From positions 248,001-312,000 of the forward strand of contig JBKBHA010000002.1 of assembly GCA_046297935.1 (NCBI GenBank): a DNA stretch of 64,000 nt. The letters run 5' to 3'. Of this stretch, positions 49,709 through 60,163 are shown one piece after another. The position numbers and the translations under genes were made by a program. Each line of letters opens with the position of its first letter. Position 1 is the first letter of the stretch. This DNA comes from CAYMZZ01 sp046297935 (GTDB lineage Bacteria > Bacteroidota > Bacteroidia > Chitinophagales > Chitinophagaceae). A model generated the notes under the pieces. It was not told the origin of the DNA. It worked only from the letters and a program-made list of their open reading frames with translations, and ran no database searches.

Positions 49709-51634
49709 ATGAAAGGAATAAATTACCGCTACCAAATTGTCACGCAATTACCAACTTTACTGCGCATTTACCTTGCCATTGTTTTATTGCTGTCTGTCGC
49801 TTCAGTTTCCAATGCTCAGCATGAGCAGGATTCTGCCTGGATCCGCGATCACTATACCAAACAGGAAATCTACATCCAGATGCGCGATGGCGTGAAGTTG
49901 TACACGGCGGTGTATATGCCTAACGACAAGAGTGAGAAGCATCCCATTTTAATGAACCGTACGCCATATTCCTGCTCTCCGTATGGGGCGACAAACTTTC
50001 GTGCGTTTTGGAATAATCACTGGAAATACTATATGCGCGAAAACTATATCATCGTGTTACAGGATGTAAGGGGGCGTTATATGAGCGAAGGGGAGTTTGA
50101 AGATGTTCGACCTTTTGATGCAGATAAAAAAAGTAATAGTGAAATTGATGAAGCCAGTGATACCTATGATGCCATTGACTGGCTGGTAAAAAACCTTCCG
50201 GGCAACAATGGTCGGGTGGGCGTATTTGGAATTTCTTATCCCGGATTTTATAGTACTATGGCCGCGGCCAGCGGACATCCTGCACTGAAAGCAGTAAGTC
50301 CGCAGGCGCCTGTTACCAATTGGTTTTTAGGCGATGATTTTCACCACAACGGCGCTTTTTTCCAAATGGACGCATTTGCGTTTTACAGCAGTTTTGGCAA
50401 GCCACGCCCCCGCCCAACTACTCAGGGCAATCAGGGTTTCAATTTTCCTGTTCGTGACAATTACGAGTTTTATCTGCAGGCTGGCAGCCTGCCAACACTG
50501 ACCGCCTATATGGGCGATAGTATCCGATTCTGGAAGCAGTTAATGGCGCATCCCAACTATGATAGTTTCTGGCAGGTACGTGATGCTCGAAAAGCTATGT
50601 ATGATGTAAAGCCGGCGATGCTGGTGGTGGGTGGTTTATTTGATGCGGAAGACTGCTGGGGCGCCTGGAACTTGTACAAGGCAATTGAAAAACAGAGCCC
50701 CGCAACCAATAACAAAATTGTCATGGGTCCCTGGTATCATGGTCAATGGGCCAGCCGCGACGGCAGCAGGCTGGGCAATGTTCAGTTTGGAGACAACACA
50801 GCATTTTACTATCAAAACGAAATTGAGATTCCATTTTTCAACTACTACCTGAAACAAAAAGGCGATGACCCCCTACTGCCAGAGGCAAGTATTTTCTTTA
50901 CCGGCAGCAATAGCTGGAGTTCGCTCCCTCAGTGGCCTCCAGCCGATGTAGAAATGAAATCCGTTTTTTTGAATGAAAATGGCTCGCTTACCTGGCAGAC
51001 TGGTTCGCCAAAATCGTCGCGACAATATACAAGTGACCCGGCGCATCCGGTACCTTACACCGAAGATGTACATTTTGGTCGCACGCGGGAATACATGACC
51101 GACGATCAGCGTTTCGCGAGCCGGCGGCCAGACGTGCTGACCTGGCAAACACCCGTGCTCACAGAAGATCTGACGCTGGCAGGACCTGTAATCGCGAACC
51201 TGCTGGTTAGTCTTAGTACCACCGATGCCGATTTTGTGGTTAAAATAATAGATGTCTTTCCCGACAACTTCACCTACCCGGGGCAGTCTCTGCCAGCCGG
51301 AAGGTCAGCCACCGGCTCCTATCCAATGAACGGTTATCAGCAATTGGTGCGCGGCGAAATCATGCGTGGCCGCTTTCGTCAAAGCTTTGAACAGCCTGTT
51401 CCATTCAAACCCGGCAAAACTGAACTGGTTCGTTTTGAACTACCTGATGTGGCACATAGCTTTAAGAAAGGCCATCGTTTGATGATACAGGTACAAAGCA
51501 GCTGGTTTCCGCTTGCGGACCGGAATCCGCAGCAATTTGTCAATATTTACGAGGCAAAGCCAACCGACTTCTTAAAATCGGATATAAAAGTCTTCGGAAA
51601 CAGTTCTATTGAATTGCCTGTCTGGCAAAAATAA
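49709..51634 (+). CDS. CocE/NonD family hydrolase (S15-like X-Pro dipeptidyl-peptidase fold)
   Basis: A 641-residue secreted protein; the signal peptide spans about 15-36 (LRIYLAIVLLLSVASVSNAQ). The alpha/beta-hydrolase core has YIQMRDGVKLYTAVYMPNDK, NYIIVLQDVRGRYMSEGEF, and the nucleophile in VGVFGISYPGFYSTMAAASG. MVVGGLFDAEDCWGAW and the His of VMGPWYHGQWA complete the site. A C-terminal jelly-roll (from about 420; LAGPVIANLLVSLSTTDADF) is typical. Members cleave acyl or amide bonds: cocaine esterase, glutaryl acylase, X-Pro peptidase. The substrate is unknown. A weak hairpin follows the stop. Confidence 0.9.
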   Translation: MKGINYRYQIVTQLPTLLRIYLAIVLLLSVASVSNAQHEQDSAWIRDHYTKQEIYIQMRDGVKLYTAVYMPNDKSEKHPILMNRTPYSCSPYGATNFRAFWNNHWKYYMRENYIIVLQDVRGRYMSEGEFEDVRPFDADKKSNSEIDEASDTYDAIDWLVKNLPGNNGRVGVFGISYPGFYSTMAAASGHPALKAVSPQAPVTNWFLGDDFHHNGAFFQMDAFAFYSSFGKPRPRPTTQGNQGFNFPVRDNYEFYLQAGSLPTLTAYMGDSIRFWKQLMAHPNYDSFWQVRDARKAMYDVKPAMLVVGGLFDAEDCWGAWNLYKAIEKQSPATNNKIVMGPWYHGQWASRDGSRLGNVQFGDNTAFYYQNEIEIPFFNYYLKQKGDDPLLPEASIFFTGSNSWSSLPQWPPADVEMKSVFLNENGSLTWQTGSPKSSRQYTSDPAHPVPYTEDVHFGRTREYMTDDQRFASRRPDVLTWQTPVLTEDLTLAGPVIANLLVSLSTTDADFVVKIIDVFPDNFTYPGQSLPAGRSATGSYPMNGYQQLVRGEIMRGRFRQSFEQPVPFKPGKTELVRFELPDVAHSFKKGHRLMIQVQSSWFPLADRNPQQFVNIYEAKPTDFLKSDIKVFGNSSIELPVWQK

Positions 51635-51723
51635 AAAAAGGGCAATCGGTTGTCCTGAATTTTAACGATTACAGCATTACACAATGCTGTATATTGGCAC
51701 TTCCTACAAATTGTTTTTGAACG

Positions 51724-54045
51724 ATGAAGTTTATTCTTTTGTTTTTTGCAGCAGCCCTTACTGCTGCAGAATTATCTGCGCAAAGTCCGGTCATTATACC
51801 CAAGCCCCAGTCGCTCGAAGTACAGAAAGGCCAGTTTACAATTAACCGGCAAACCCGACTCCTGATTAAAGACGAGGGCGATCGTGCCGCGGCAGATTTT
51901 TTCAATAGTTACTTAGACGAAGTTTACGGGTTTACGTTGACCGTTAGCAGCGCCGACCAGAAAGCGAACTATGTGATGCTGCAAACGCGTAAATTTATCC
52001 AGGCTCCTGAAAAGGATAGCTATGAATTACAATCGGATAAGACAGGTGTTCGAATAGAGGGCGACAGCTATGCAGGTACCTTTTACGGCGTGCAAACCCT
52101 GATCCAGCTTTTGCCCACCACGCGTACTAACTCACTCAAAATACCGCTCGTTATCGTGAAAGATGCACCGCGATTCGATTACCGTGGTTTACATCTGGAC
52201 GTAGCGAGACATTTCTTTCCTGTTGATTTTATCAAGAAATACATTGACTATATCGCCCTGCATAAAATGAATTATTTCCATTGGCACCTGACCGATGACC
52301 AGGGCTGGCGTATCGAGATAAAGAAGTATCCAAGGCTTACACAGGTGGGTGGTTGGAGAAATGGAACAATCGTAGGGCGGTTTCCCGGCACTGGAAACGA
52401 CGGACTACGCTACGGAGGTTTTTATACGCAGGAACAGATCCGCGAAGTGGTTGAGTATGCCGCGCGCCGACATATTACGGTTGTGCCTGAAATTGAGCTG
52501 CCGGGACATGCATCTGCAGCAATTGCGGCCTATCCCATTCTAAGCTGCTTTCCCATGGAATCGACGCAGCCGAATCGGGGTACGGCATGGGCAGGACCAA
52601 CCACTGGCAAACAGGTACAACAGGGCTGGGGTGTATTCGACGATGTTTTTTGCGCAGGAAAAGAAACTACTTTTCAGTTTCTGCAGGATGTAATGGACGA
52701 AGTGTTGACTTTATTTCCATCTAAGTTGATACATGTAGGTGGCGACGAATGTCCGAAAGTGAACTGGAAGCGCTGCCCCATGTGCCAGATCAGAATGAAA
52801 GATAATCAGCTGAAAGATGAACATGAACTGCAGAGTTATTTTATCCAACGAATGGAGAAATACCTGAACACAAAAGGCCGCGAAATAATTGGATGGGATG
52901 AAATACTGGAAGGTGGCCTGGCTCCCAATGCTGCGGTGATGAGCTGGCGTGGCGAAGAAGGTGGTATAGCCGCAGCACAGCAAAAACATAAAGTGGTAAT
53001 GACACCCGGCGGCTGGATGTATTTTGATCATACTCAGAGTATGAACGAAGACTCTGTAACCATCGGAGGATACACAACCGTAGAAAAAGTGTACAGTTAC
53101 AATCCCGTACCGGCGCTATTAAATGCGGAAGAAGCTCGCTACATTATGGGCGCGCAAGCAAATCTCTGGACAGAATACATCAAGAACTACAAAAAGCTTG
53201 AGTACATGTTGCTGCCTCGCCTGAGCGCCCTGAGCGAGGTGCTTTGGACCGACAGCAGCCTGAAAAACTGGGCGGATTTTGAACCTCGTTTGCTTGCACA
53301 ATTTCGACGCTACGATTTGTGGGGAGCCAATTACAGCCGTGCTTATTTTGATTTGCAGTCGAATGTGAAGCCGGGCGACAACGGTACTGTTATATGGGAA
53401 CTCTCTACCCGGCAGCCTGGTGCGGAGATTCAATATAAAATTCATCCCAACACGGAACTCACAAAATCAGGAGCACCTACAAAAAAATATACCGCTCCGC
53501 TTTTGGTGAATACAAACACCCAGATCTCGGCATGGGCAAAAAATGGTAATCCCGTTACGCAGGCATTTCATTTCAGCAAGTCGACTGGCCGCCCTGTAAC
53601 GATTAGCAAGGAGCCGGCAAAAAATTATCCCGGCGATGGAGCATTCACCCTGGTCAACGGCGTTATCAATAGCAAGGGTCTGGGTCGCTCGCGCGAATTT
53701 CTGGGCTTTGAAGGCAGCGACTGCGAAGCAGTAATTGATTTGCAGTCTGAGCAAAGCATCAATGAAGTAATTGTTCATTCTTTAGCGCAGGGAGGAAGCT
53801 GGGTTTATCCACCGTCGAAAGTGGTTGTTTCCTACAGCAACGATGGCGTCAATTTCGAACCGGTATCTGATCAAAAAATGTTGAGCCGTTTTCCAGAAGG
53901 CCGAACTATTGAAGTGAAATTCAATACCAGCCTGAAGGCCCGCTATGTAAAAGTTTTGGTTCAGAATTTCGGAATAATTCCTGAAGGCATGACCGGTGCA
54001 GGACATGGAGCCTGGCTTTTTGTGGACGAAATAGAAGTGAAATAA
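51724..54045 (+). CDS. Beta-N-acetylhexosaminidase, GH20
   Basis: A 773-residue secreted enzyme with signal peptide ending near LSAQ (about 20). The N-terminal chitobiase/GH20b domain (about 21-150) precedes the catalytic barrel (about 150-490): YRGLHLDVARHFFPVDFIKK, HWHLTDDQGWRIEIKKYP, and the catalytic Asp341–Glu342 in LIHVGGDECPKVNWKRC. EARYIMGAQANLWTEYIKNYK follows. A chitobiase C-terminal part and a F5/8-type (discoidin-like) domain near 640-770 end the protein. It removes terminal GlcNAc/GalNAc from chitin fragments or glycoprotein glycans. It is convergent with the SusD gene 30 bp away, linking it to that import system. Confidence 0.94.
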   Translation: MKFILLFFAAALTAAELSAQSPVIIPKPQSLEVQKGQFTINRQTRLLIKDEGDRAAADFFNSYLDEVYGFTLTVSSADQKANYVMLQTRKFIQAPEKDSYELQSDKTGVRIEGDSYAGTFYGVQTLIQLLPTTRTNSLKIPLVIVKDAPRFDYRGLHLDVARHFFPVDFIKKYIDYIALHKMNYFHWHLTDDQGWRIEIKKYPRLTQVGGWRNGTIVGRFPGTGNDGLRYGGFYTQEQIREVVEYAARRHITVVPEIELPGHASAAIAAYPILSCFPMESTQPNRGTAWAGPTTGKQVQQGWGVFDDVFCAGKETTFQFLQDVMDEVLTLFPSKLIHVGGDECPKVNWKRCPMCQIRMKDNQLKDEHELQSYFIQRMEKYLNTKGREIIGWDEILEGGLAPNAAVMSWRGEEGGIAAAQQKHKVVMTPGGWMYFDHTQSMNEDSVTIGGYTTVEKVYSYNPVPALLNAEEARYIMGAQANLWTEYIKNYKKLEYMLLPRLSALSEVLWTDSSLKNWADFEPRLLAQFRRYDLWGANYSRAYFDLQSNVKPGDNGTVIWELSTRQPGAEIQYKIHPNTELTKSGAPTKKYTAPLLVNTNTQISAWAKNGNPVTQAFHFSKSTGRPVTISKEPAKNYPGDGAFTLVNGVINSKGLGRSREFLGFEGSDCEAVIDLQSEQSINEVIVHSLAQGGSWVYPPSKVVVSYSNDGVNFEPVSDQKMLSRFPEGRTIEVKFNTSLKARYVKVLVQNFGIIPEGMTGAGHGAWLFVDEIEVK

Positions 54046-54075
54046 TCATAAGCCGGCTAATGCGAACTGGCAATA

Positions 54076-55698
54076 TCAATCGGCATCCCACCAAACTCTG
54101 GTCATGAGTTCGTTGGGGCCCTGAGATTGAATTGCAATCTGATAGTTGCTGCCGTTTACTGTAGCCTCTGATGCCGGGTACAACATTCGTCTTGGAATTT
54201 GCCCCTGCGTGGCGTTGCCAGGATAATTCACAGGAACCAACAGGGGATATCCGGTACGCCGCCAGTTGCTCCACGCTTCATACCAGTCGAGAAAGCAGGT
54301 GGTCCAGTATTGGGTTTGAATCATTTCCATGGCATTTGAAGGGTGCAACGGATAATTGGCCAGATATTCCGAAACAGCCGATTCTCCTATGACGGCTGCC
54401 GGGTGATACTGTTGAATCTGTTCCATCGAGGCCCGAACTCCGGAGTAGTAGTAGGATTCAGCGCTTAACCCCACGGACCAGCCTCGTTGTGCCGCTTCTG
54501 CAAGCAGGAACTGGCACTGTGCATAAGTGACCAGCGCAGTTGGCGCGTCCAGTTGAAGCCACACATCCCCACGAATGGTTGAATACCGTTCGATGGAGCC
54601 GGGAAATCCGGGCGACAGACTAATGTCGTAGGCATTATTACTTTGGTTATAACCATTAGGCATACCAATTTGCGCAGAAGGATTAGTGTTACCATCAGCG
54701 CGTACCTGGGCGAGCCAGCCCAATCGCGGATCATTATTTTCTCGAAGGAAATTCACCAGTGTTCTGCTCAGAAATACTTCTTTTTTTGCATTGGGTCCGC
54801 GGTTCCATCCGGTTGCATTCCACTCGCCTCCAAGGATATTGCTATTTCGGTTAACAGTTGTGCGTCCCCCACCTGTTTCGTGACGTACCAGTGCATTGTC
54901 GGCATTGCTTTCCATGACACCGCCGGCGTACGCCCGCTCCACCCAGTATCTTGCAAGTTCCGGGTCGCGCTTCACCATGCGCATGCCCAACCGCAACATA
55001 AGTGAATAGGCCAGCCTGCGCCATTTTTGATAGCTATCCGTTGATTGACCAAAAATCAGATCGGCTTTGCCCGGCATAGCTGCGGAAGGATCAAGTTGCT
55101 GCGCTGCTTCTTCCAATTCCTTCAACATATCCATGTAGATCGCCTGTTGTTGATCATACGCCGGTGTAAATATTCCCTGACGGTATCCAAGACCTGCCTC
55201 AAAATAAGGTATATCGCCATACAAATCGGTGATACGATGAAAGATCAACACACGCATAATTCGACCTACCTGATAAAGATTATGATGAGCCGTTTTGTTT
55301 TCAATAAGGCCCAGCATATCGACAATATACCTGACCTGATCCCGATAGGCCACTTCAAAATAGGATGCCGACCAACTATCGTTGCGTTCGTATTTATCGC
55401 CTGCGTACCAGCCGGTATTTGCCAGTTGTTGCATCATCATTCCGCAGTAGATAATATTCACGCGCCAGGTCTCGTAACTATAATCACTGTTACCGGTAAA
55501 TTCAAGTTGAGCCCTGGTGAGACTGTATTCGGCCTTGTATTTTTCGGCAGTTACACGCGAGTCGTCTGAATTGATATCCTCGAAGTTCTTTGTGCACGAA
55601 AAAAAACACAGCTGTAGCGTAGCCATGGCGGCAATGAACAAATGCCGCCAAATTTTTGCGGGAGTCCTACGAATGTCCTTATTTGATTTCCCTTTCAT
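54076..55698 (-). CDS. SusD/RagB-family outer-membrane lipoprotein
   Basis: A 540-residue surface lipoprotein. The signal region ends in a lipobox, CFFSCTKNFEDINSDD, with Cys near 35. The body has SusD features: TRAQLEFTGNSDYSYETWRV, YQVGRIMRVLIFHRITDLYGDIPYFEAGLG near 142-172, and QCQFLLAEAAQRGWSVGLSA. It resembles the SusD-like_2 group. It is the lid that captures glycans over the TonB-dependent SusC barrel. Its ATG overlaps the SusC stop by one base (TGATG), so the pair is translationally coupled. The GH20 neighbour suggests a GlcNAc-containing ligand. Confidence 0.93.
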   Translation of the reverse strand: MKGKSNKDIRRTPAKIWRHLFIAAMATLQLCFFSCTKNFEDINSDDSRVTAEKYKAEYSLTRAQLEFTGNSDYSYETWRVNIIYCGMMMQQLANTGWYAGDKYERNDSWSASYFEVAYRDQVRYIVDMLGLIENKTAHHNLYQVGRIMRVLIFHRITDLYGDIPYFEAGLGYRQGIFTPAYDQQQAIYMDMLKELEEAAQQLDPSAAMPGKADLIFGQSTDSYQKWRRLAYSLMLRLGMRMVKRDPELARYWVERAYAGGVMESNADNALVRHETGGGRTTVNRNSNILGGEWNATGWNRGPNAKKEVFLSRTLVNFLRENNDPRLGWLAQVRADGNTNPSAQIGMPNGYNQSNNAYDISLSPGFPGSIERYSTIRGDVWLQLDAPTALVTYAQCQFLLAEAAQRGWSVGLSAESYYYSGVRASMEQIQQYHPAAVIGESAVSEYLANYPLHPSNAMEMIQTQYWTTCFLDWYEAWSNWRRTGYPLLVPVNYPGNATQGQIPRRMLYPASEATVNGSNYQIAIQSQGPNELMTRVWWDAD

Positions 55699-58600
55699 CA
55701 GTTGAACTGAATTTTAAAATGAACTCCTATGCTTCTAAGGGCCGGTAAACTGCCATTCTCCAATCCCTGCGCGTTGCTATGCGTATAGTTGGCTTCCGGG
55801 TCTATATGTCGCGTTCGTTTATAAAAATAGAAAAGGTTTCGTCCTACCAGAGAAACGCTGGCGGTGCTGCACCATTTTTTTGTCCACGCTTCGGGCAATA
55901 AAAAACCTAAACTGAACGAGCGCATTTTCGCAAAACTCGCATCCTGCACCTGCATGGCGGAAATCCGATAAAGTGATTCGTAGTACTGTTGTGCAGTGAG
56001 ATTTACGATGGCAGCCGCACCCGAAGCATCAACACCCTTTACCAGTACGCCGTTTTCTCTTCCGTTGAGGGTGCGGGGATCGAGCCCACGTTGTATTGCA
56101 ACAGCCTCCGTGCCTGAATATATAAAGCCGCCGGCTTTGAAATCGATCAGCCAGTCGAGCGACCAGTTTTTCCATTGCACGCGGTTCCACCAGCCACCTG
56201 TTAGCGGATGAATAGCAGTACCAGCGGCCACCAGATCGGTACCAGGCTGCAGGCCACTGTTCGACAATATGGGGATGCCTTCTGCATTGCGCCGAACATC
56301 GTACACCATTATTTGAGCAAACGGTCGTCCTACCACATGTTGTATAAAGGCTCTTTCGGTACGTGATTCGCCATTGGCCACCTGCATGGCCACCTGATCG
56401 CGATAGAGTTGCTTCACATTGTTTCTGTTCCACGCCAAATTCATTTCGCTGGTCCAGCTCCAATGCTGTCGTTGAATCGGTATCAGCGTAAGCTGGACTT
56501 CAACGCCCCGGTTGACAATTCGTCCAACATTTACTACCGCAGAACGATAACCCGAAGCTACAGACACCGTGGCGGCAACAATATCGTTCAGTGTTTCTTT
56601 TTGATAAAACGCCAGATCTAAATGCGCCCTGTTCTTCAGTGCACCGGCTTCAAAGCCCCACTCCCATTCCCTTACCTGCAGAGGTTCAAGCGCGCTGTTG
56701 GGTATTTGCGATTCCATAGAGCCAATAGGTGTGCCGGAAATAGTGCCGGTGCTGGTGTAATACAACTGGGTAGCGAATAAAGGTGCATCGCCCCCTACCC
56801 GCGCATATGCGGCACGAAGCCGGAATATGTCGAGCCATTTCCAGGTAAGATGTTTACTCAACAAATAAGATAAACTTGCAGATGGATAGTTGTAAGAATT
56901 TTTTCCTGTAGGTAGCGTGCTGCTCCAATCGTTGCGGTCGGTGATGCTGAGATAGGCTGTTTTTCGCCAATCCAACTGAACAGAACCATACACCGAGTGC
57001 ACATTTTTTTGTGGACGCAAACGGCTTACCGAGTTGGCACTGGCATTTGCAGGACTATACAGAAAGGGAAAAGCTAACCCGTCTGCGGCAACATCCAGCA
57101 CACGGGCCCGCATTCTAAGCACATTCGCTCCGGCAAGTAATTGCAGTCCCCAGTTTGCATCAAAAGTCATATCGTACCTGGCGAGCAGGTCGGCATTGGT
57201 TTCATGATAATCGTAACTACGCTCCAGGTTAACGGTTCCTTCCGGCTTGTAAGCAGTACCGGTTGGAGTGATTGAGCTTGCCCGAAAGCTAAAGAAATCA
57301 TGTGCAAGGCGTCCCTGTACCGACAATTTTTTTGTCCATTGAAAGCGGATCTGGGTCATACCCCATATACGATCCCTGTCGGTGTTGTTTTTAAAACGAG
57401 ATGCCGCAAAATATGGGTTGGTGTTAAAAGCATTGTCATTGAATCGTATCTCATAGCCATTAGCATCATATCCTGGTTTTAACCAGGCCGCATCTACGTT
57501 GGGCGGCAGGAATAGAATCGCGAAGTTGCCATTGCCCGGGGCGTCGTTCACGTTGGGACGGTTGCGGCCCTGTTCGCGACTGTACTGCAGATATGAGCTA
57601 CCGCTCCAACGCGTGGATATTTGATAGTTCAAATCAATATTGGCTGTTTGCCGGTTGAATCTGGCGTTGGGATAAACGGAGTTACTTCTAAGATCGCCGA
57701 TAGAAAAACGCCATTGCGTTTGCTCGTTGCCTGCGTCTATTGCCAGGGTTTGCGATAGCCGTATTCCGGCATCATAAAATTTCCTGAGGTTATTACCGGG
57801 CCTTAGCCGATAGGGCCTCGAAATCCCATCAAAATATGTGGCGGTTCTTCCGTCGAGTGGAGCACCCCAGGAGTAAAGGCCGGCATTTAGCGCTTCTTCC
57901 TTCGTGCCTGGCGCTTCGCCCTGAAACCCCTGCCCATATTTTTTTTGAAAATTGGTAAAGTCACGAATATGATCGAACTGAGTATTTTGATCAATCGTTA
58001 CGCGGGTTCGTTCATGTTGACCGGCTTTTTTGGTTTCCACCAGCACTACTCCGTTTCGTCCGCGCTGGCCATACAAAGCGGCTGCGGCAGATCCTTTCAG
58101 CACCTGAAGCGATTCTACGTCATCGGGATTGATGCTGCTGATCCCATCCCCAAAATCGGCACCGCCGAACTTGCCGGCACTGCCCAGGTTATCATTGTTG
58201 ATCGGAATACCGTTGACAACATAAAGTGGCTGATTATCGAACGAAAGAGATGAGTTGCCGCGTATGCTGACCCGGGAAGAAGCGCCGGGGCCGGTTTGCG
58301 GCGCACTGCTGTTCAACCCGGCAATCCAACCGGAAATGGAATTCGCAAGATTATTTTCCCGCGTCAGTTGTATACGACTGCCGGCCAATTTTGTAACTGA
58401 ATAACCGAGGCTACGGCTGTTACGAGTAATACCAAGCGCTACCACGGTCACTTCTTCCATTTCTGATTCCGCAAAATCAAGTACAATATCTATGTTGTTG
58501 CGGGCAACAATTACTTCTCGTTGTTGAAAGGCGATGGAACTGACTATCAGGACATCGCCGGCAACCGCTTCAACGGTAAATTGACCCATGGCATCCGCGG

Positions 58601-59078
58601 TTACGCCACGCTGCGTACCCTTTACCCTAATACTGGCACCTGGTACCGGCTCTCTATTCCGATTCAGCACCTGCCCGCTAATTATTCCCATCAATTTAAT
58701 CCTCGAATGTTCCTCGTCATTCAAAACAATAATGTAAGTTGATGAATTGGATTTGCGGTATCCTAAACCTGTACCTTTCAAAATGGCATCGAGCATGGCA
58801 TCCACATCTTTGCTTCTGCCCGATACGCGATTAACGGGCCAATTCCCAAGATCCGGGTCAGCAAACAGAAAAAAGATGCCATATTCTTCATGAAGCTCGC
58901 GGAGAACTTTCTTGAGGACGGGTTTCTCAAGGGTGTCAGAACTGACAACTGGTGATGAAAACTTAGCTGTAAGGCGGGCGGAGTTATGGCCATTATCCTG
59001 CGCCCCAATTTTTGATTCGGGAAAAAATGAAAAAATCAGCAGCAGGAAGCCGTAGTATATGGCACCTACAAATCTCAT
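55698..59078 (-). CDS. SusC/RagA-family TonB-linked outer-membrane receptor with STN domain
   Basis: An 1126-residue outer-membrane transporter. The signal peptide is about 1-26. The STN signalling domain (about 50-120; LKKVLRELHEEYGIFFLFAD) is followed by a carboxypeptidase-like domain (about 131-210; ISGQVLNRNREPVPGASIRV). The plug has SLGYSVTKLAGSRIQ, SRVSIRGNSSLSFDNQPLYV and NPDDVESLQVLKGSAAAALYGQRGRNGVVLV. The barrel ends GVHFKIQF. The STN domain indicates signalling to the FecR/ECF pair encoded next to it. It imports glycans or glycopeptides with SusD. ATG at 59078 agrees with the signal peptide. Confidence 0.95.
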   Translation of the reverse strand: MRFVGAIYYGFLLLIFSFFPESKIGAQDNGHNSARLTAKFSSPVVSSDTLEKPVLKKVLRELHEEYGIFFLFADPDLGNWPVNRVSGRSKDVDAMLDAILKGTGLGYRKSNSSTYIIVLNDEEHSRIKLMGIISGQVLNRNREPVPGASIRVKGTQRGVTADAMGQFTVEAVAGDVLIVSSIAFQQREVIVARNNIDIVLDFAESEMEEVTVVALGITRNSRSLGYSVTKLAGSRIQLTRENNLANSISGWIAGLNSSAPQTGPGASSRVSIRGNSSLSFDNQPLYVVNGIPINNDNLGSAGKFGGADFGDGISSINPDDVESLQVLKGSAAAALYGQRGRNGVVLVETKKAGQHERTRVTIDQNTQFDHIRDFTNFQKKYGQGFQGEAPGTKEEALNAGLYSWGAPLDGRTATYFDGISRPYRLRPGNNLRKFYDAGIRLSQTLAIDAGNEQTQWRFSIGDLRSNSVYPNARFNRQTANIDLNYQISTRWSGSSYLQYSREQGRNRPNVNDAPGNGNFAILFLPPNVDAAWLKPGYDANGYEIRFNDNAFNTNPYFAASRFKNNTDRDRIWGMTQIRFQWTKKLSVQGRLAHDFFSFRASSITPTGTAYKPEGTVNLERSYDYHETNADLLARYDMTFDANWGLQLLAGANVLRMRARVLDVAADGLAFPFLYSPANASANSVSRLRPQKNVHSVYGSVQLDWRKTAYLSITDRNDWSSTLPTGKNSYNYPSASLSYLLSKHLTWKWLDIFRLRAAYARVGGDAPLFATQLYYTSTGTISGTPIGSMESQIPNSALEPLQVREWEWGFEAGALKNRAHLDLAFYQKETLNDIVAATVSVASGYRSAVVNVGRIVNRGVEVQLTLIPIQRQHWSWTSEMNLAWNRNNVKQLYRDQVAMQVANGESRTERAFIQHVVGRPFAQIMVYDVRRNAEGIPILSNSGLQPGTDLVAAGTAIHPLTGGWWNRVQWKNWSLDWLIDFKAGGFIYSGTEAVAIQRGLDPRTLNGRENGVLVKGVDASGAAAIVNLTAQQYYESLYRISAMQVQDASFAKMRSFSLGFLLPEAWTKKWCSTASVSLVGRNLFYFYKRTRHIDPEANYTHSNAQGLENGSLPALRSIGVHFKIQFN

Positions 59079-59102
59079 TAGCAGTCTAATTCAAGTCTTC
59101 CG

Positions 59103-60092
59103 CTAATGTACAACAAATATAACTTGGTCATTTTGCAGGCTCGCTTCCCAGCCGGTGGCCATTTCAAAGGCTTTCAGCAATTCAGGGAGGCTTTCATTCG
59201 ACAATATCCCCGTTAAACGAAAATCTGCAGGCACCGAGCCATTAATGATTGACTTTTTGCCATAATAGTTTTCGATATCCTGTACAAAACGATCGAGGGT
59301 TGATTCGTCAAATTCGAGTTTTTGCTGCTGCCAGGCCAGCAACGATTCCATAGTCGCGCCAAATAGTCGCATTTCGACCTGGCTCATGTCCACATGATCG
59401 CCGGGACGCATTGCCAGTTCCTGTCCACTGGAATTTGTCAGTAGTACGCTTCCCTCTGTGAGCGAAACAATACTGTGATCGTTTCTTGCTTTCACATTAA
59501 ATGCCGTTCCGGTAACAATCACATCGCCTGCATTAGTATGAACAGTCAGTCGCTCCTTATTCCCGAGTTTTGCGACCTCAAAAAAAGCTTCGCCCGACAA
59601 CCAAAGTTCGCGATCCTCTCCATTCTTCCAGGCAGCAGCTGCTTTCAATTCACTGTTCGCATTCAGATGAATGCTGGTTCCATCAGATAACCGGATTCTG
59701 GATTGTTCACCAAAACCAGTTACCCAGGACTGCTGCTTTGATTGCGATGACTTTATTAAAGGTAAAATGAGCCAGCCCGCCAGAATCAGCACCAGAACTG
59801 ATGCCGCAGCTGCGGTCATACGCCAGCCAATTCGATGACTCTTTTTTACACTAACAGGTATTCGTGTTCTTGTAGCGGCTAAGGCCTTTGCAGTTTGTTC
59901 TGGCAGTGGATTTATTTCCCTCGGCCGTCGATCCATCCATTGAATCGCTTCTTTCACCAGCAACTGGCTTTCGGGATGTTGTATCATCCATTGGTCCCAA
60001 TCATCGGCCTTTTGCGAAGGTTCCCGGAAATACCAGGCTAAAAAGGCATCATCGGCCAACACATCTTCAACGCTATGAACGGTTCTTTCCAT
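59103..60092 (-). CDS. FecR-family anti-sigma factor
   Basis: A 329-residue inner-membrane protein. The cytoplasmic N-terminus (about 1-88) contains WYFREPSQKADDWDQWM and HPESQLLVKEAIQWM. One TM helix lies at about 92-112 (AAAASVLVLILAGWLILPLI). The periplasmic FecR domain (about 120-215) includes RIRLSDGTSIHLNANSELK and GTAFNVKARNDHSIVSLTEG. A DUF4974-type C-terminal domain (about 255-329) ends FEMATGWEASLQNDQVIFVV. It links the SusC STN domain to the divergent ECF sigma factor. It is 24 bp upstream of SusC on the same strand and may be cotranscribed. Confidence 0.94.
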   Translation of the reverse strand: MERTVHSVEDVLADDAFLAWYFREPSQKADDWDQWMIQHPESQLLVKEAIQWMDRRPREINPLPEQTAKALAATRTRIPVSVKKSHRIGWRMTAAAASVLVLILAGWLILPLIKSSQSKQQSWVTGFGEQSRIRLSDGTSIHLNANSELKAAAAWKNGEDRELWLSGEAFFEVAKLGNKERLTVHTNAGDVIVTGTAFNVKARNDHSIVSLTEGSVLLTNSSGQELAMRPGDHVDMSQVEMRLFGATMESLLAWQQQKLEFDESTLDRFVQDIENYYGKKSIINGSVPADFRLTGILSNESLPELLKAFEMATGWEASLQNDQVIFVVH

Positions 60093-60163
60093 TTTCCGGG
60101 ATTTACATACACTAGTACGGTTTTGAAAACTTTGTAACGGCTGTTGGCCGGGAAATTTTGTGG